Assembly: GCF_042652345.1 (NCBI RefSeq)
Contig: NZ_JBHSJJ010000010.1
Location: forward strand, 1-64,000
Direction: 5' to 3'
DNA: 64,000 bases
Source of the DNA: Negadavirga shengliensis
GTDB taxonomy: Bacteria > Bacteroidota > Bacteroidia > Cytophagales > Cyclobacteriaceae
The notes beneath the pieces are model-generated. The model did no database searches. It worked only from the letters and a program-made list of their open reading frames with translations, and had not been told where the DNA came from. The number at the start of each line of letters is the position of its first letter. Position 1 is the first letter of the stretch. Positions 9,803 to 17,351 of the stretch are shown here, in pieces. A program made the translations under genes and the position numbers.

Positions 9803-10699
9803 ATGAACACCGTCACATCTCTCTTTTTTCAGCATTGGACTTGGATCGCTCTTTTGATAATGGCAATAACGTCCGTCAATGAAACATTGGCCCAGGATAC
9901 TGAAAGACTGCTTCATATTCAGACTGCTGACGGGAATACTTATATAGGCACGCTTGTAAGTGAAGATGATGTCAAATTGGTCTTACGCACAGAAAACTTG
10001 GGGAGCATTACTATTTTCAAAAGCGATATTTCCAAAAGAAGGGAAATCGATCGGGACAGGTTTGTAAGAGGAGGGCTTTGGTTTGAAAATCCGCAGGCTA
10101 CCCGGTACTTCTGGAGTCCAAATGGTTATGGACTGAAAAAAGGCGAATGGTATTACCAAAACGTATGGATTTTTTTCAACCAGGTTTCCACCGGCGTCAC
10201 TGACAACTTTTCCCTGGGAGCAGGCATGGTACCCTTGTTTCTTTTTGCCGGCACCTCTACACCTGTATGGATTACTCCCAAAATTTCGATCCCTGTAATA
10301 AAAGATCAGCTCAACCTAGGAACAGGGGCTTTATTGGGCACGGTGGTAGGTTTGGAAAACAGCAGTTTCGGCATCTTGTACGGCATGAGTACCTTTGGCT
10401 CCAGGGACCGCAACCTGACCATTGGCTTGGGATGGGGGTTTGCAGGAGGAGAATTAACCAATAGGCCCACCATCAATATCGGAGGCATGATCAGGACGGG
10501 AGCCAGGGGCTATATCCTCACCGAAAACTATTATGTCAGCACAGGTGAAGGAGGCGGAGGTTTTTTGTCTATAGGAGGCAGGAGAATTATCAATAAGCTT
10601 GGCTTGGATTTTGGGCTCATCGCCCCTATTTGGGACGAAATGGACAGTTTCATTGCTTTTCCCTGGCTAGGGTTAATTATTCCTTTTGGCAATTATTGA
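9803..10699 (+). CDS. Secreted beta-rich protein of unknown function
   Basis: A 298-residue protein with an N-terminal signal peptide (hydrophobic WIALLIMAITSV, likely cleavage after TLAQ near residue 31). Residues about 35-85 look like a small SH3/Sm-like beta domain (HIQTADGNTYIGTLVSEDD), and the rest is Gly-rich alternating sequence typical of a small outer-membrane beta-barrel, ending in the aromatic run IIPFGNY. Similar proteins are frequent in Cytophagales and Flavobacteria without an assigned role. It stands alone on the plus strand 52 bases before metG. Outer-membrane location is inferred from composition only. Confidence 0.75.
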   Translation: MNTVTSLFFQHWTWIALLIMAITSVNETLAQDTERLLHIQTADGNTYIGTLVSEDDVKLVLRTENLGSITIFKSDISKRREIDRDRFVRGGLWFENPQATRYFWSPNGYGLKKGEWYYQNVWIFFNQVSTGVTDNFSLGAGMVPLFLFAGTSTPVWITPKISIPVIKDQLNLGTGALLGTVVGLENSSFGILYGMSTFGSRDRNLTIGLGWGFAGGELTNRPTINIGGMIRTGARGYILTENYYVSTGEGGGGFLSIGGRRIINKLGLDFGLIAPIWDEMDSFIAFPWLGLIIPFGNY

Positions 10700-10737
10700 T
10701 TCGCTGGAGAACTTATTCCAAAAAAACCATTTTTGCC

Positions 10738-10745
10738 TATCTTTG
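10738..10745 (+). promoter_or_regulatory. Candidate -7 box for a near-leaderless metG
   Basis: TATCTTTG matches the Bacteroidota -7 consensus TAnnTTTG exactly. It ends six bases before the metG ATG at 10752, which would put transcription start at or next to the start codon. No TTG is seen at the normal -33 distance. Confidence 0.45.
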
Positions 10746-10751
10746 TGCCCT

Positions 10752-12812
10752 ATGGATAAAAAAGCTTTCAAAAGATACACCGTTACTTCAGCCCTTCCCT
10801 ATGCGAACGGCCCTTTACATATAGGCCATCTGGCAGGATGTTATATACCGTCGGACATTTACGTCAGGTACCTGCGCTCCCAGCAAAGGGATGTGGCATA
10901 TGTTTGCGGCTCCGATGAGCATGGAGTGGCCATCACCATAAAAGCCAGAAAAGAAGGCGTTACGCCTCAGGAGATTGTCGACCACTACCACCACTCGATG
11001 GCAGAAAGCTTTAAGGAATTCGGTATCAGTTTTGATCATTACTCGAGAACCTCCGCTCCCATCCACCATGAAACCGCTTCTGAGCTATTCATGGACCTGT
11101 ATCGCAAGGGAGAATTCATTGAGCAGACCACAGAACAGTATTATGACGAAGAAGCTCAGCAGTTTCTGGCAGACCGCTATATTGAAGGCACCTGTCCGAA
11201 GTGCGGATATGAAAACGCCTATGGGGATCAGTGTGAAAAATGCGGAACTTCCCTCAGCCCCACTGACCTTATCAATCCCAAATCAAAATTAAGCGGCAAC
11301 ACTCCGGTTTTAAAAAACACAAAACATTGGTTTCTTGACCTCGGCAGATATACGGATTTCTTAAAGCATTGGATCCTTGAAGAACACAAAGAAGACTGGA
11401 AAAACAACGTACTGGGCCAATGCCGAAGCTGGCTGGAAGCCGGCGAAGGCCTGCAACCCAGATCCATGACCCGTGACATGGAATGGGGAATCCCCGTACC
11501 GTTGAAGGAAGCAGAAGGGAAAGTACTTTATGTCTGGTTCGACGCCCCTATCGGGTACATATCCTCGACTAAAGAATGGGCAGAAAGAAAGGGCATTGAC
11601 TGGGAACCTTATTGGAAGGATAAGAAAACGAAACTGGTCCATTTTATCGGCAAGGACAACATTGTATTCCATTGCATTACTTTTCCAGCCATCCTTAAAA
11701 CCCACGGCGAGTTCATTCTGCCGGACAACGTACCTGCCAATGAATTCCTGAACCTGGAAGGAGAAAAAATATCCACTTCCAGGAACTGGGCGGTATGGCT
11801 GCACGAGTACTTAGAGGAATTTCCCGGCAAACAGGACGTGCTCAGGTATGTACTCACTGCAAATGCCCCGGAAACCAAGGACAACGATTTCACGTGGAAG
11901 GATTTTCAGGCCAGAAACAACAATGAATTGGTGGCCATTTTTGGGAATTTTGTTAACAGGGCGGTAGTCCTTACCCATAAATATTTTGACGGAACGGTTC
12001 CGGAAAGATACCAATTGGAGGAAATAGACCGGGAAGTAATTGCGCTACTTAAAGATTTCCCGAATAAGATAGCCGGATCGCTTGAAAAATTCAGGTTCCG
12101 TGAGGCGCTTGGCTTCATGATGGATTTTGCGAGGATGGGAAACAAATACCTGGCTGATACAGAGCCCTGGAAAACCATCAAAGAAGACAGACAACGCACG
12201 GCCACTGTCCTGAATATTGCCCTCAATATTACCGCAAATCTCTGCATACTGTCAGAGCCTTTCCTTCCATTTACGGCAGGAAAACTTAAGGACGTCCTGA
12301 AGCTTGATGCATTGCAGTGGACTATGGCGGGCAATGGGGAAATACTCCGACCGGGGACACCCATTGACAAAGCAGGCCTCTTGTTTGACAAAATAGAAGA
12401 CAAAACTGTAGACGCTCAGGTTGAAAAGCTGTTGGCTACCAAAAAACTGAATGAAGCCGCCAACACGCCTGCGGTTCCTGTGAAGGAACTGGTTCAGTTT
12501 GAGGATTTCTCCAAACTTGACCTGCGCGTCGTGACCATCCTTTCCGCTGAAAAAGTGAAAAAATCAAAAAAACTGCTCCAGTTGACGGTGGATACCGGAC
12601 TTGGGAAAAGAATTGTCCTGAGCGGGGTAGCGGAACAGTTTGCCCCTGATGAATTGGTAGGCAAACAGGTAACCATGCTGATCAACCTCTCCCCTAAAAA
12701 AATGGCGGGTATAGATTCCGAAGGAATGATACTGATGGCTGAAGACCGAAACGGGAAGTACAGGCTGCTTCAGCCCAACAGCCCCACGGAACCTGGGTCC
12801 CCCATCAGTTAA
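10752..12812 (+). CDS. metG: Methionyl-tRNA synthetase with C-terminal tRNA-binding domain
   Basis: Cytoplasmic class I synthetase that charges tRNA-Met; 686 residues. The ATG at 10752 gives MDKKAFKRYTVTSALPYANG, the normal N-terminus; an ATG at 10686 would add 22 residues that overlap the promoter box. The HIGH motif is at residues 23-26, the zinc knuckle has two CxxC pairs (CPKC and CEKC) near 145-165, and the KMSKS loop reads KISTS in GEKISTSRNW. An anticodon-binding helical domain follows, then a C-terminal EMAP/Trbp111-type OB fold from about residue 580 (FEDFSKLDLRVVTI, LGKRIVLSGVAEQF). A hairpin terminator follows directly. All catalytic motifs are intact. Confidence 0.98.
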   Translation: MDKKAFKRYTVTSALPYANGPLHIGHLAGCYIPSDIYVRYLRSQQRDVAYVCGSDEHGVAITIKARKEGVTPQEIVDHYHHSMAESFKEFGISFDHYSRTSAPIHHETASELFMDLYRKGEFIEQTTEQYYDEEAQQFLADRYIEGTCPKCGYENAYGDQCEKCGTSLSPTDLINPKSKLSGNTPVLKNTKHWFLDLGRYTDFLKHWILEEHKEDWKNNVLGQCRSWLEAGEGLQPRSMTRDMEWGIPVPLKEAEGKVLYVWFDAPIGYISSTKEWAERKGIDWEPYWKDKKTKLVHFIGKDNIVFHCITFPAILKTHGEFILPDNVPANEFLNLEGEKISTSRNWAVWLHEYLEEFPGKQDVLRYVLTANAPETKDNDFTWKDFQARNNNELVAIFGNFVNRAVVLTHKYFDGTVPERYQLEEIDREVIALLKDFPNKIAGSLEKFRFREALGFMMDFARMGNKYLADTEPWKTIKEDRQRTATVLNIALNITANLCILSEPFLPFTAGKLKDVLKLDALQWTMAGNGEILRPGTPIDKAGLLFDKIEDKTVDAQVEKLLATKKLNEAANTPAVPVKELVQFEDFSKLDLRVVTILSAEKVKKSKKLLQLTVDTGLGKRIVLSGVAEQFAPDELVGKQVTMLINLSPKKMAGIDSEGMILMAEDRNGKYRLLQPNSPTEPGSPIS

Positions 12813-12818
12813 CCCGTA

Positions 12819-12858
12819 CCCGGGCTGGAAGAGATGCCCAGCCCGGATAATTATTTGC
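12819..12858 (+). terminator. metG terminator
   Basis: Nine-base perfect arms CCGGGCTGG (12820-12828) and CCAGCCCGG (12838-12846) follow the metG stop by seven bases. The downstream tract is only moderately T-rich (ATAATTATTTG), so termination may be partial. Confidence 0.6.
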
Positions 12859-13043
12859 CATTCCAATGCTGTGCTGAAGAGTGAATTTTACGGTTGCTTA
12901 TAATTTTCGATTAATGAGAGTCGAACTAAAGTTATAACAAAGCGTAACGTCAATCGGGCTCAGGTTTATCGTATCGCCCTGATTTTCACAACCTATTTTT
13001 ACAGTTTCCGTTAATCTTATTACGCTTCACCAACAACCTACTT

Positions 13044-13478
13044 ATGAAATCCATATTTACTTACCTGATTATATCGGCATTATTCTTTTCAAATACTTTT
13101 ATCACTTTGGATGACTTACAGTGGAAAAAAAGGGTATTGTTATGTTTTGTTTCCCCTACCGATGACACCCCCTTTGTGCTTGATGTCAACGACAGCATTG
13201 AGTATGAAATGAAAGAACGGGATTTGGTCTATTTTGTCATAGCGGATACCATTACCACTAATTCAGGATCGGTTTTTAATGAAGAATACGCGGAAGAGAT
13301 CCGGAAGGTGTATTCCTTGGGTGCCAAATCCCATTGCTGGGTGTTGTTGGGTAAAGACGGGGGACTCAAATTGAGGAAAGAAGGAGAAACTCCCGATTGG
13401 CACGAGCTGTTTGCGACCATTGATATCATGCCCACCCGCCAAAAAGAAATAAGAAAAAAACAAGAAGGGGATATTTAA
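13044..13478 (+). CDS. DUF4174 domain protein, secreted
   Basis: A 144-residue protein with an N-terminal hydrophobic signal (MKSIFTYLIISALFF). The body matches the DUF4174 pattern: LDDLQWKKRVLLCF after the signal, a central ERDLVYFVIAD, and the closing LLGKDGGLKLRKEGE then IDIMPTRQKEIRKK. The family has a thioredoxin-like outline without the CxxC pair and has no known activity. It is a single-gene unit with about 230 bases upstream of it and is convergent with the oxygenase gene at 13507. The start is the only ATG that gives a normal signal peptide. Confidence 0.85.
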   Translation: MKSIFTYLIISALFFSNTFITLDDLQWKKRVLLCFVSPTDDTPFVLDVNDSIEYEMKERDLVYFVIADTITTNSGSVFNEEYAEEIRKVYSLGAKSHCWVLLGKDGGLKLRKEGETPDWHELFATIDIMPTRQKEIRKKQEGDI

Positions 13479-13506
13479 AAACCCTTAACCCTCTCCCTCT
13501 TCCAGC

Positions 13507-14151
13507 TCAATACTCATCATCCCTAAACCAGCCTGTAATACTGATGCGCTCCTTGTGGGTAGGCAAGACCTCATGGGCCATCTCCGCACTGAGAAACACG
13601 ACCAGCCTGCTCCCAAAGGGATAAAAATCGCGGAAGGTTTCTATGCCATCCTCCCCATTAAAATACATGCGGAGCGCACCCCCAGCGGCCTCTTCCCAAT
13701 GTTCGTTTAAGTAAAGAATAACCGTCACGATGCGGTACTTGACAGATTGAAACTGGTCCAGATGCCTCAGATAGAAGGAGCCGGGAGGATACATGGCAAA
13801 ATGCGATTCAAAAGATCTCAATCCCAAAAAACACCGTTGGTTGATTTTTCTTTTTAGATCATCCATCATCTTCCAATAAACCTCCTGAAGTGGCGTAAGC
13901 TGTTCTTTGTCCATCCATAAGACCTTATCGCTTCTTATTTCCGGTTTGATGGCAAATGATTCCCCTTTACCTATGCCTGCGTGTCTGAACTGGCCCTTAT
14001 CAAGCAGTTCCTGCTGCTCCTTTAAAAGCGCTTCCCGAAATTTCGCAGGAACATAATTGTCTATGACTACCCAGCCGTTTTGATAGAGCGCCTCCGCCAC
14101 CCTTTCGTTTTGTGCATAAGGAAAATCAGCATCCATATCAAGGTAATCCAT
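13507..14151 (-). CDS. 2OG-Fe(II) oxygenase (prolyl 4-hydroxylase-like)
   Basis: A 214-residue cytoplasmic dioxygenase that would couple 2-oxoglutarate decarboxylation to hydroxylation of a substrate. The iron triad is visible as H130-x-D132 (LRHLDQF) and H193 (MAHEVLPT), and R202 (ERISITGWFR) is placed to bind 2-oxoglutarate. The strand pattern VTVILYLNEHW...GGALRMYF is typical of the PKHD/P4H double-stranded beta-helix. The substrate is unknown; protein-prolyl or ribosomal protein hydroxylation are known for relatives. It has no operon partner. The start at 14151 leaves room for an upstream CAAATTTA (14264-14271), a minus-strand TAnnTTTG match. Confidence 0.9.
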   Translation of the reverse strand: MDYLDMDADFPYAQNERVAEALYQNGWVVIDNYVPAKFREALLKEQQELLDKGQFRHAGIGKGESFAIKPEIRSDKVLWMDKEQLTPLQEVYWKMMDDLKRKINQRCFLGLRSFESHFAMYPPGSFYLRHLDQFQSVKYRIVTVILYLNEHWEEAAGGALRMYFNGEDGIETFRDFYPFGSRLVVFLSAEMAHEVLPTHKERISITGWFRDDEY

Positions 14152-14484
14152 ATTTATGTTTATAATTTTTTTTTGCTTCCGAATTGGATTCGGGAGAACC
14201 TTGCATGTTTTATAATCCCGCTGTGTGACATTACCATCATGCCCGGTTTCATCTTTCCAACCACAAATTTATAGGTATTTCATGATACGTTTGATGGAAG
14301 GTCTCAATCAATCCCCATTCTCCAAATAATTTTTCCTTTCCTTCGGCCGTTTAAGTCATTGCTATGACGTGTTGCCCTCGCTCTTTAAAACGACAGTATG
14401 AGGGAACAAGCCATAATTTATCGATTATATGCTAATTTAGCTTATTGAAATTTATTTAGTCTTTGGTTTAAACCTCAAACGCGC
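14152..14484. other. Divergent intergenic region
   Basis: About 330 bases between the oxygenase (minus) and the 258-residue protein (plus). It holds a possible minus-strand -7 box (CAAATTTA, 14264-14271, no matching -33 element) and an imperfect hairpin TGTTGCCCTC/GAGGGAACA at 14370-14408 without a T-tract. No gene is seen. Confidence 0.4.
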
Positions 14485-15261
14485 ATGCATTTAAAATCTG
14501 ACGACATCACCAGGCTTGAAATCGATTACATAACCGGTCTTGTGCCTGCCCCATTCAGTCATACTTTTAAGCTTCGTCTCTCATTTGACAAAAACTTTAT
14601 CAACACCCAGTTCAACATTCACTATACAGAAAGGGAGGGGATGCCTGAAGAAGACATTACGAGTGAGGGCTTTACCCTTTCGGATGACTATAGCTACAAA
14701 GGTGAAATTCCTAATATCTGGATTGCGCCTTTTAAAAAGCTCTATTCCGAATCAAAATGGTCCAACCAAAAATCCCTTGGAGAAAACGGAGGATTGAAAC
14801 TATTTGCCAAGGACATCCATGGAAAAATCACCCGGGACATTCCGCTCAACCAAGAGGACTGGTACCTGTTGTGTCAGGACTTCATTCAAGCCATATATGA
14901 AATCAGCGAGAAGGAAAGTCCGCTGTCCATCAGGTTCAAGAGGATAGAAGAGGAGAAAACCACAACAATCGGGTTGCTTTTCCGGTTTTCCGTCCGCAAG
15001 ATAACACTGACGGTGAATGAAAAAGAAGGGATCCTGGAATGGGAAAAGGGCAGGGCACTGGCTTCCCTTATTTATCTTCCCGATTACGATTACGGAATAG
15101 CCAGCACATCCGAACCCACAAAGCCAGGGACCTATATTGATTGCGGAGATGGATATTGGCATGAATTTGGATATGGTATATTTAACCTTGACGAAGCTTT
15201 TGATGCAAAAGCCAAAATCCTGGAAGAGTTTGAAAAGCTAAACCAACTATTATTTTTATGA
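14485..15261 (+). CDS. Uncharacterised 258-residue protein
   Basis: I do not recognise this protein. It has no signal peptide or membrane segment and mixes alternating beta-type stretches with charged loops (HTFKLRLSFDKNF, IGLLFRFSVRKITL) and two acidic helices near the end. Its stop overlaps the start of the OmpA-family gene by four bases (ATGA at 15258-15261), so the two are translationally coupled. A cytoplasmic partner for an envelope lipoprotein would be unusual, and the coupling may reflect shared expression rather than contact. The coding assignment is supported by length, the coupling and codon use like its neighbours. Confidence 0.75.
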   Translation: MHLKSDDITRLEIDYITGLVPAPFSHTFKLRLSFDKNFINTQFNIHYTEREGMPEEDITSEGFTLSDDYSYKGEIPNIWIAPFKKLYSESKWSNQKSLGENGGLKLFAKDIHGKITRDIPLNQEDWYLLCQDFIQAIYEISEKESPLSIRFKRIEEEKTTTIGLLFRFSVRKITLTVNEKEGILEWEKGRALASLIYLPDYDYGIASTSEPTKPGTYIDCGDGYWHEFGYGIFNLDEAFDAKAKILEEFEKLNQLLFL

Positions 15262-15929
15262 AAACAAGCAGATTAATTTTACCCCTGTTGATTGTTTCCG
15301 GCTTGCTAATGGGCTGCGCCAATTGGTCCAATACAGGAAAAGGAGCCGCCATTGGGGCGGGTTCAGGGGGAGCCATTGGAGGTTTGATAGGCAGTAAAAA
15401 GGGAAATACCGCCGGAGGCGCCATTATCGGTGCCGCTGTAGGAGGAGCAGCCGGAGCAGCCATTGGCCGGTACATGGACAAGCAGGCAAAAGAACTAGAA
15501 GAGATAGAAAACGCGGAAGTGGAAAGAGTCGGCGAGGGTATCAAAATAACTTTCGAGTCCGGAATTCTTTTTGGATTTGATTCCTACGAACTTACTCCAG
15601 CATCCCAGGAAAGTGTGATGGAGCTCGCAAGAATACTCAACGAGTACCCCGAGACCAATGTCATGGTGGAGGGACACACGGATAACCGGGGAAGTGCCTC
15701 TTATAATCAAGGCCTTTCGGAGAGAAGGGCAAATTCCGTTGCCAACTACCTTAAAATGCAGGGAGTGCTCGGAGAAAGGATTGCTACCAGGGGCTTCGGT
15801 TTTGACAATCCGGTCGCTGAAAACGATACAGAGGAAGGCAGGGCGAAAAACCGGAGAGTGGAAATTGCCATCTGGGCAAATGAAGAACTTAAAGAAAAAG
15901 CAGAAAGCGGGGAACTTGAGGTGGATTGA
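15258..15929 (+). CDS. OmpA-family lipoprotein with glycine zipper
   Basis: A 223-residue outer-membrane lipoprotein. The signal ends in the lipobox LMGC (Cys20). Residues about 28-72 form a Gly-rich zipper with repeated GAAIGAG/GGAIGG patterns, followed by a short charged helix and an OmpA/MotB peptidoglycan-binding domain from about residue 95 (FGFDSYELTPASQESV, VEGHTDNRGSASYNQ, LSERRANSVANYL, NRRVEIAI). The Asp and Arg used to hold diaminopimelate in this family are present (GHTDNRG and KNRRVE). It resembles YiaD/Pal-type proteins, tethering the outer membrane to the wall. It is second in a two-gene unit with the 258-residue protein and is followed by a strong terminator. Confidence 0.95.
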   Translation: MKTSRLILPLLIVSGLLMGCANWSNTGKGAAIGAGSGGAIGGLIGSKKGNTAGGAIIGAAVGGAAGAAIGRYMDKQAKELEEIENAEVERVGEGIKITFESGILFGFDSYELTPASQESVMELARILNEYPETNVMVEGHTDNRGSASYNQGLSERRANSVANYLKMQGVLGERIATRGFGFDNPVAENDTEEGRAKNRRVEIAIWANEELKEKAESGELEVD

Positions 15930-15950
15930 TAGGTGAATCTGCTTAATGAC

Positions 15951-15991
15951 AGAAGGCTTTCCGTACTACATGGAAGGCCTTCTTATTTTTT
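15951..15991 (+). terminator. Rho-independent terminator after OmpA-family gene
   Basis: Twelve-base arms AGAAGGCTTTCC (15951-15962) and GGAAGGCCTTCT (15972-15983) pair with a single G-T wobble and are followed by TATTTTTTT-like sequence. No T-tract lies on the other strand, so it serves the plus-strand unit only. Confidence 0.85.
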
Positions 15992-16041
15992 AAAGAAAAC
16001 AGGTTCCGGCATTCGTGAAAATTCCAATAGATTAAATCAGT

Positions 16042-16809
16042 CTATTTTGTTTTCAAAATCTCCGCCCTAAGATCACGAATCATCTTACCGATCTCTTCCA
16101 AGGTGATCGGTGCCGAGTCCTCCTTTGGATCCGGAAACCGGGTACTGATGTAGGCCTTGGCTTCCCATATTTCGAGAACCTCGCTTATAGGCACCTCATA
16201 AGGTTTGTAAAGCTCGTTATCCGAAACCAAAAAAAGCCGGCCCCTTTCCTCTATGTAGTTAAAGACCCTTTTATACACCACCCCTTCACTTCGGGTAATC
16301 AGCACATAGGTCTTGCCATTCTTGATTTCCAGCCCGCTTTCCACATAACTTCCTATGATCAATGTTCCGGGATGAAGCGGCAACATACTGTCCCCCGTAA
16401 TCTCAAAGGCCCTGTAGGTTCGGTTATCCGGTAAATTGGGCAGCCGGAAATGAGGCAACTGCCCCATATACTCCGGATCAGCAAATCCGTTCAGATATCC
16501 CGCTGAAGCTTTTTGCCCTACCATACCGATCATTTCCTTTTCCTGGGGATCTAAGGAGACGGATAATACCTTCATTTTGTCCCGCTGAAGGTATTTCCTG
16601 CCTTCTTTCGGAATGTCCCAAAATAACAGTTCATCCAAGCCAATATCAAACACCTTTGAAAGGATCTCAAGAGAAGGCAATTTAGGGTCGGACCGCCCAT
16701 CTTCATAAGCAGAAATCATCGTACGCTTTACGCCCAGTTCCTGGGAAAGCTCCTCCTGGGTCATCCCCTTTTGATTTCGAAGAAACCGTAAATTCCTGGA
16801 TAGATACAT
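16042..16809 (-). CDS. XRE-S24 (LexA/CI-like) transcriptional regulator
   Basis: A 255-residue repressor with an N-terminal helix-turn-helix (residues about 3-60; MTQEELSQELGVKRTMISAYE) and a C-terminal S24 self-cleaving peptidase domain. The catalytic Ser lies in ITGDSMLPLHPG and the Lys in VVYKRVF. The sequence QKASAGYLNG contains an Ala-Gly pair placed as the likely autocleavage site. The ATG at 16809 is preferred over 16857 because the latter would overlap the upstream gene's end and add 16 odd residues. RecA-stimulated derepression is the family norm and is inferred here. It follows the 85-residue gene by eight bases, so that small gene is probably its cotranscribed partner and may be autoregulated. 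Confidence 0.92.
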   Translation of the reverse strand: MYLSRNLRFLRNQKGMTQEELSQELGVKRTMISAYEDGRSDPKLPSLEILSKVFDIGLDELLFWDIPKEGRKYLQRDKMKVLSVSLDPQEKEMIGMVGQKASAGYLNGFADPEYMGQLPHFRLPNLPDNRTYRAFEITGDSMLPLHPGTLIIGSYVESGLEIKNGKTYVLITRSEGVVYKRVFNYIEERGRLFLVSDNELYKPYEVPISEVLEIWEAKAYISTRFPDPKEDSAPITLEEIGKMIRDLRAEILKTK

Positions 16810-16817
16810 AGGGAAAT

Positions 16818-17075
16818 TTATGCCGAATAAAGATAAAACTGATGATCGTCCTGCCACTTCTGCTTAAATGAGAACCGGAGCAAATCCATTTGTGAATTTT
16901 CCATCATTTCCAGCCTCCTTCGGATCTCTTCTATAATGTCTTCTTCGGTACTTTCTCCATCGGCTAATAAATAACCGTATCTGACTTTTTTCGCTCCCTG
17001 CACGTGAAACTTTATCTGGAGATTTCCTGAGGCCAGCCTCTTACTGGTGAATGATATGCCTATAGTGGTCTTCAT
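16818..17075 (-). CDS. Small protein upstream of S24 regulator
   Basis: An 85-residue protein of unknown function. Its N-terminal half is beta-like and basic (TTIGISFTSKRLASGNLQ), the middle is an acidic helix (EEDIIEEIRRRLEMM), and the C-terminus is aromatic. The first half loosely recalls the arm-binding domain of Bacteroidota tyrosine recombinases, but no catalytic domain follows, so that is a guess only. It is cotranscribed with the S24 regulator. Its first 14 codons and about 100 bases upstream have a diverged second copy at 27130-27270, fused to the tail of tex. This shows that the 5' end took part in a rearrangement. Confidence 0.65.
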   Translation of the reverse strand: MKTTIGISFTSKRLASGNLQIKFHVQGAKKVRYGYLLADGESTEEDIIEEIRRRLEMMENSQMDLLRFSFKQKWQDDHQFYLYSA

Positions 17076-17114
17076 GGAGTATATTTTAATGCCGTACGGA
17101 TTAGGTTGATATAA

Positions 17115-17142
17115 TAAACAAATATAAATATACGTATGTTTA
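17115..17142 (-). promoter_or_regulatory. Candidate promoter/operator of the S24 regulator unit
   Basis: CAAATATA at 17119-17126 is the complement of a TAnnTTTG -7 box, 44 bases before the 85-residue gene. An imperfect palindrome TAAACA-N16-TGTTTA (17115-17142) overlaps it, as expected for an autoregulated repressor. In the copy near 27.2 kb the box reads CAATTATA and part of this region is missing. Confidence 0.35.
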
Positions 17143-17212
17143 TAATATGAACAAATATTCCGTTATTTATTTTCCAGGACCTTTCGTCAATCCTTTCATT
17201 ATTGTTTAATTT

Positions 17213-17266
17213 TTAACCTATTTTTCTATATTTTACATAATTAATAATAACATAGGTTATTTTTTG
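17213..17266 (+). promoter_or_regulatory. Shared upstream element, aminotransferase side
   Basis: TTAACCTATTT (17213-17223) and ATAGGTTATTTTTT (17252-17265) are spaced 37 bases apart, start to start, about 90-140 bases before the first HisC-like gene. The same two motifs in the same order and orientation, 38 bases apart, lie upstream of the SusC gene at the far end of the cluster (26858-26911). A one-mismatch copy of the first lies before the AEC gene. A common activator or repressor site is inferred. Confidence 0.4.
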
Positions 17267-17351
17267 AATTAAAAACAACAGTATATATTTTTTATAATTG
17301 AAAATTGGTTTAAATTTAAACCAAATTATTAACCACTATACACAACCACTT

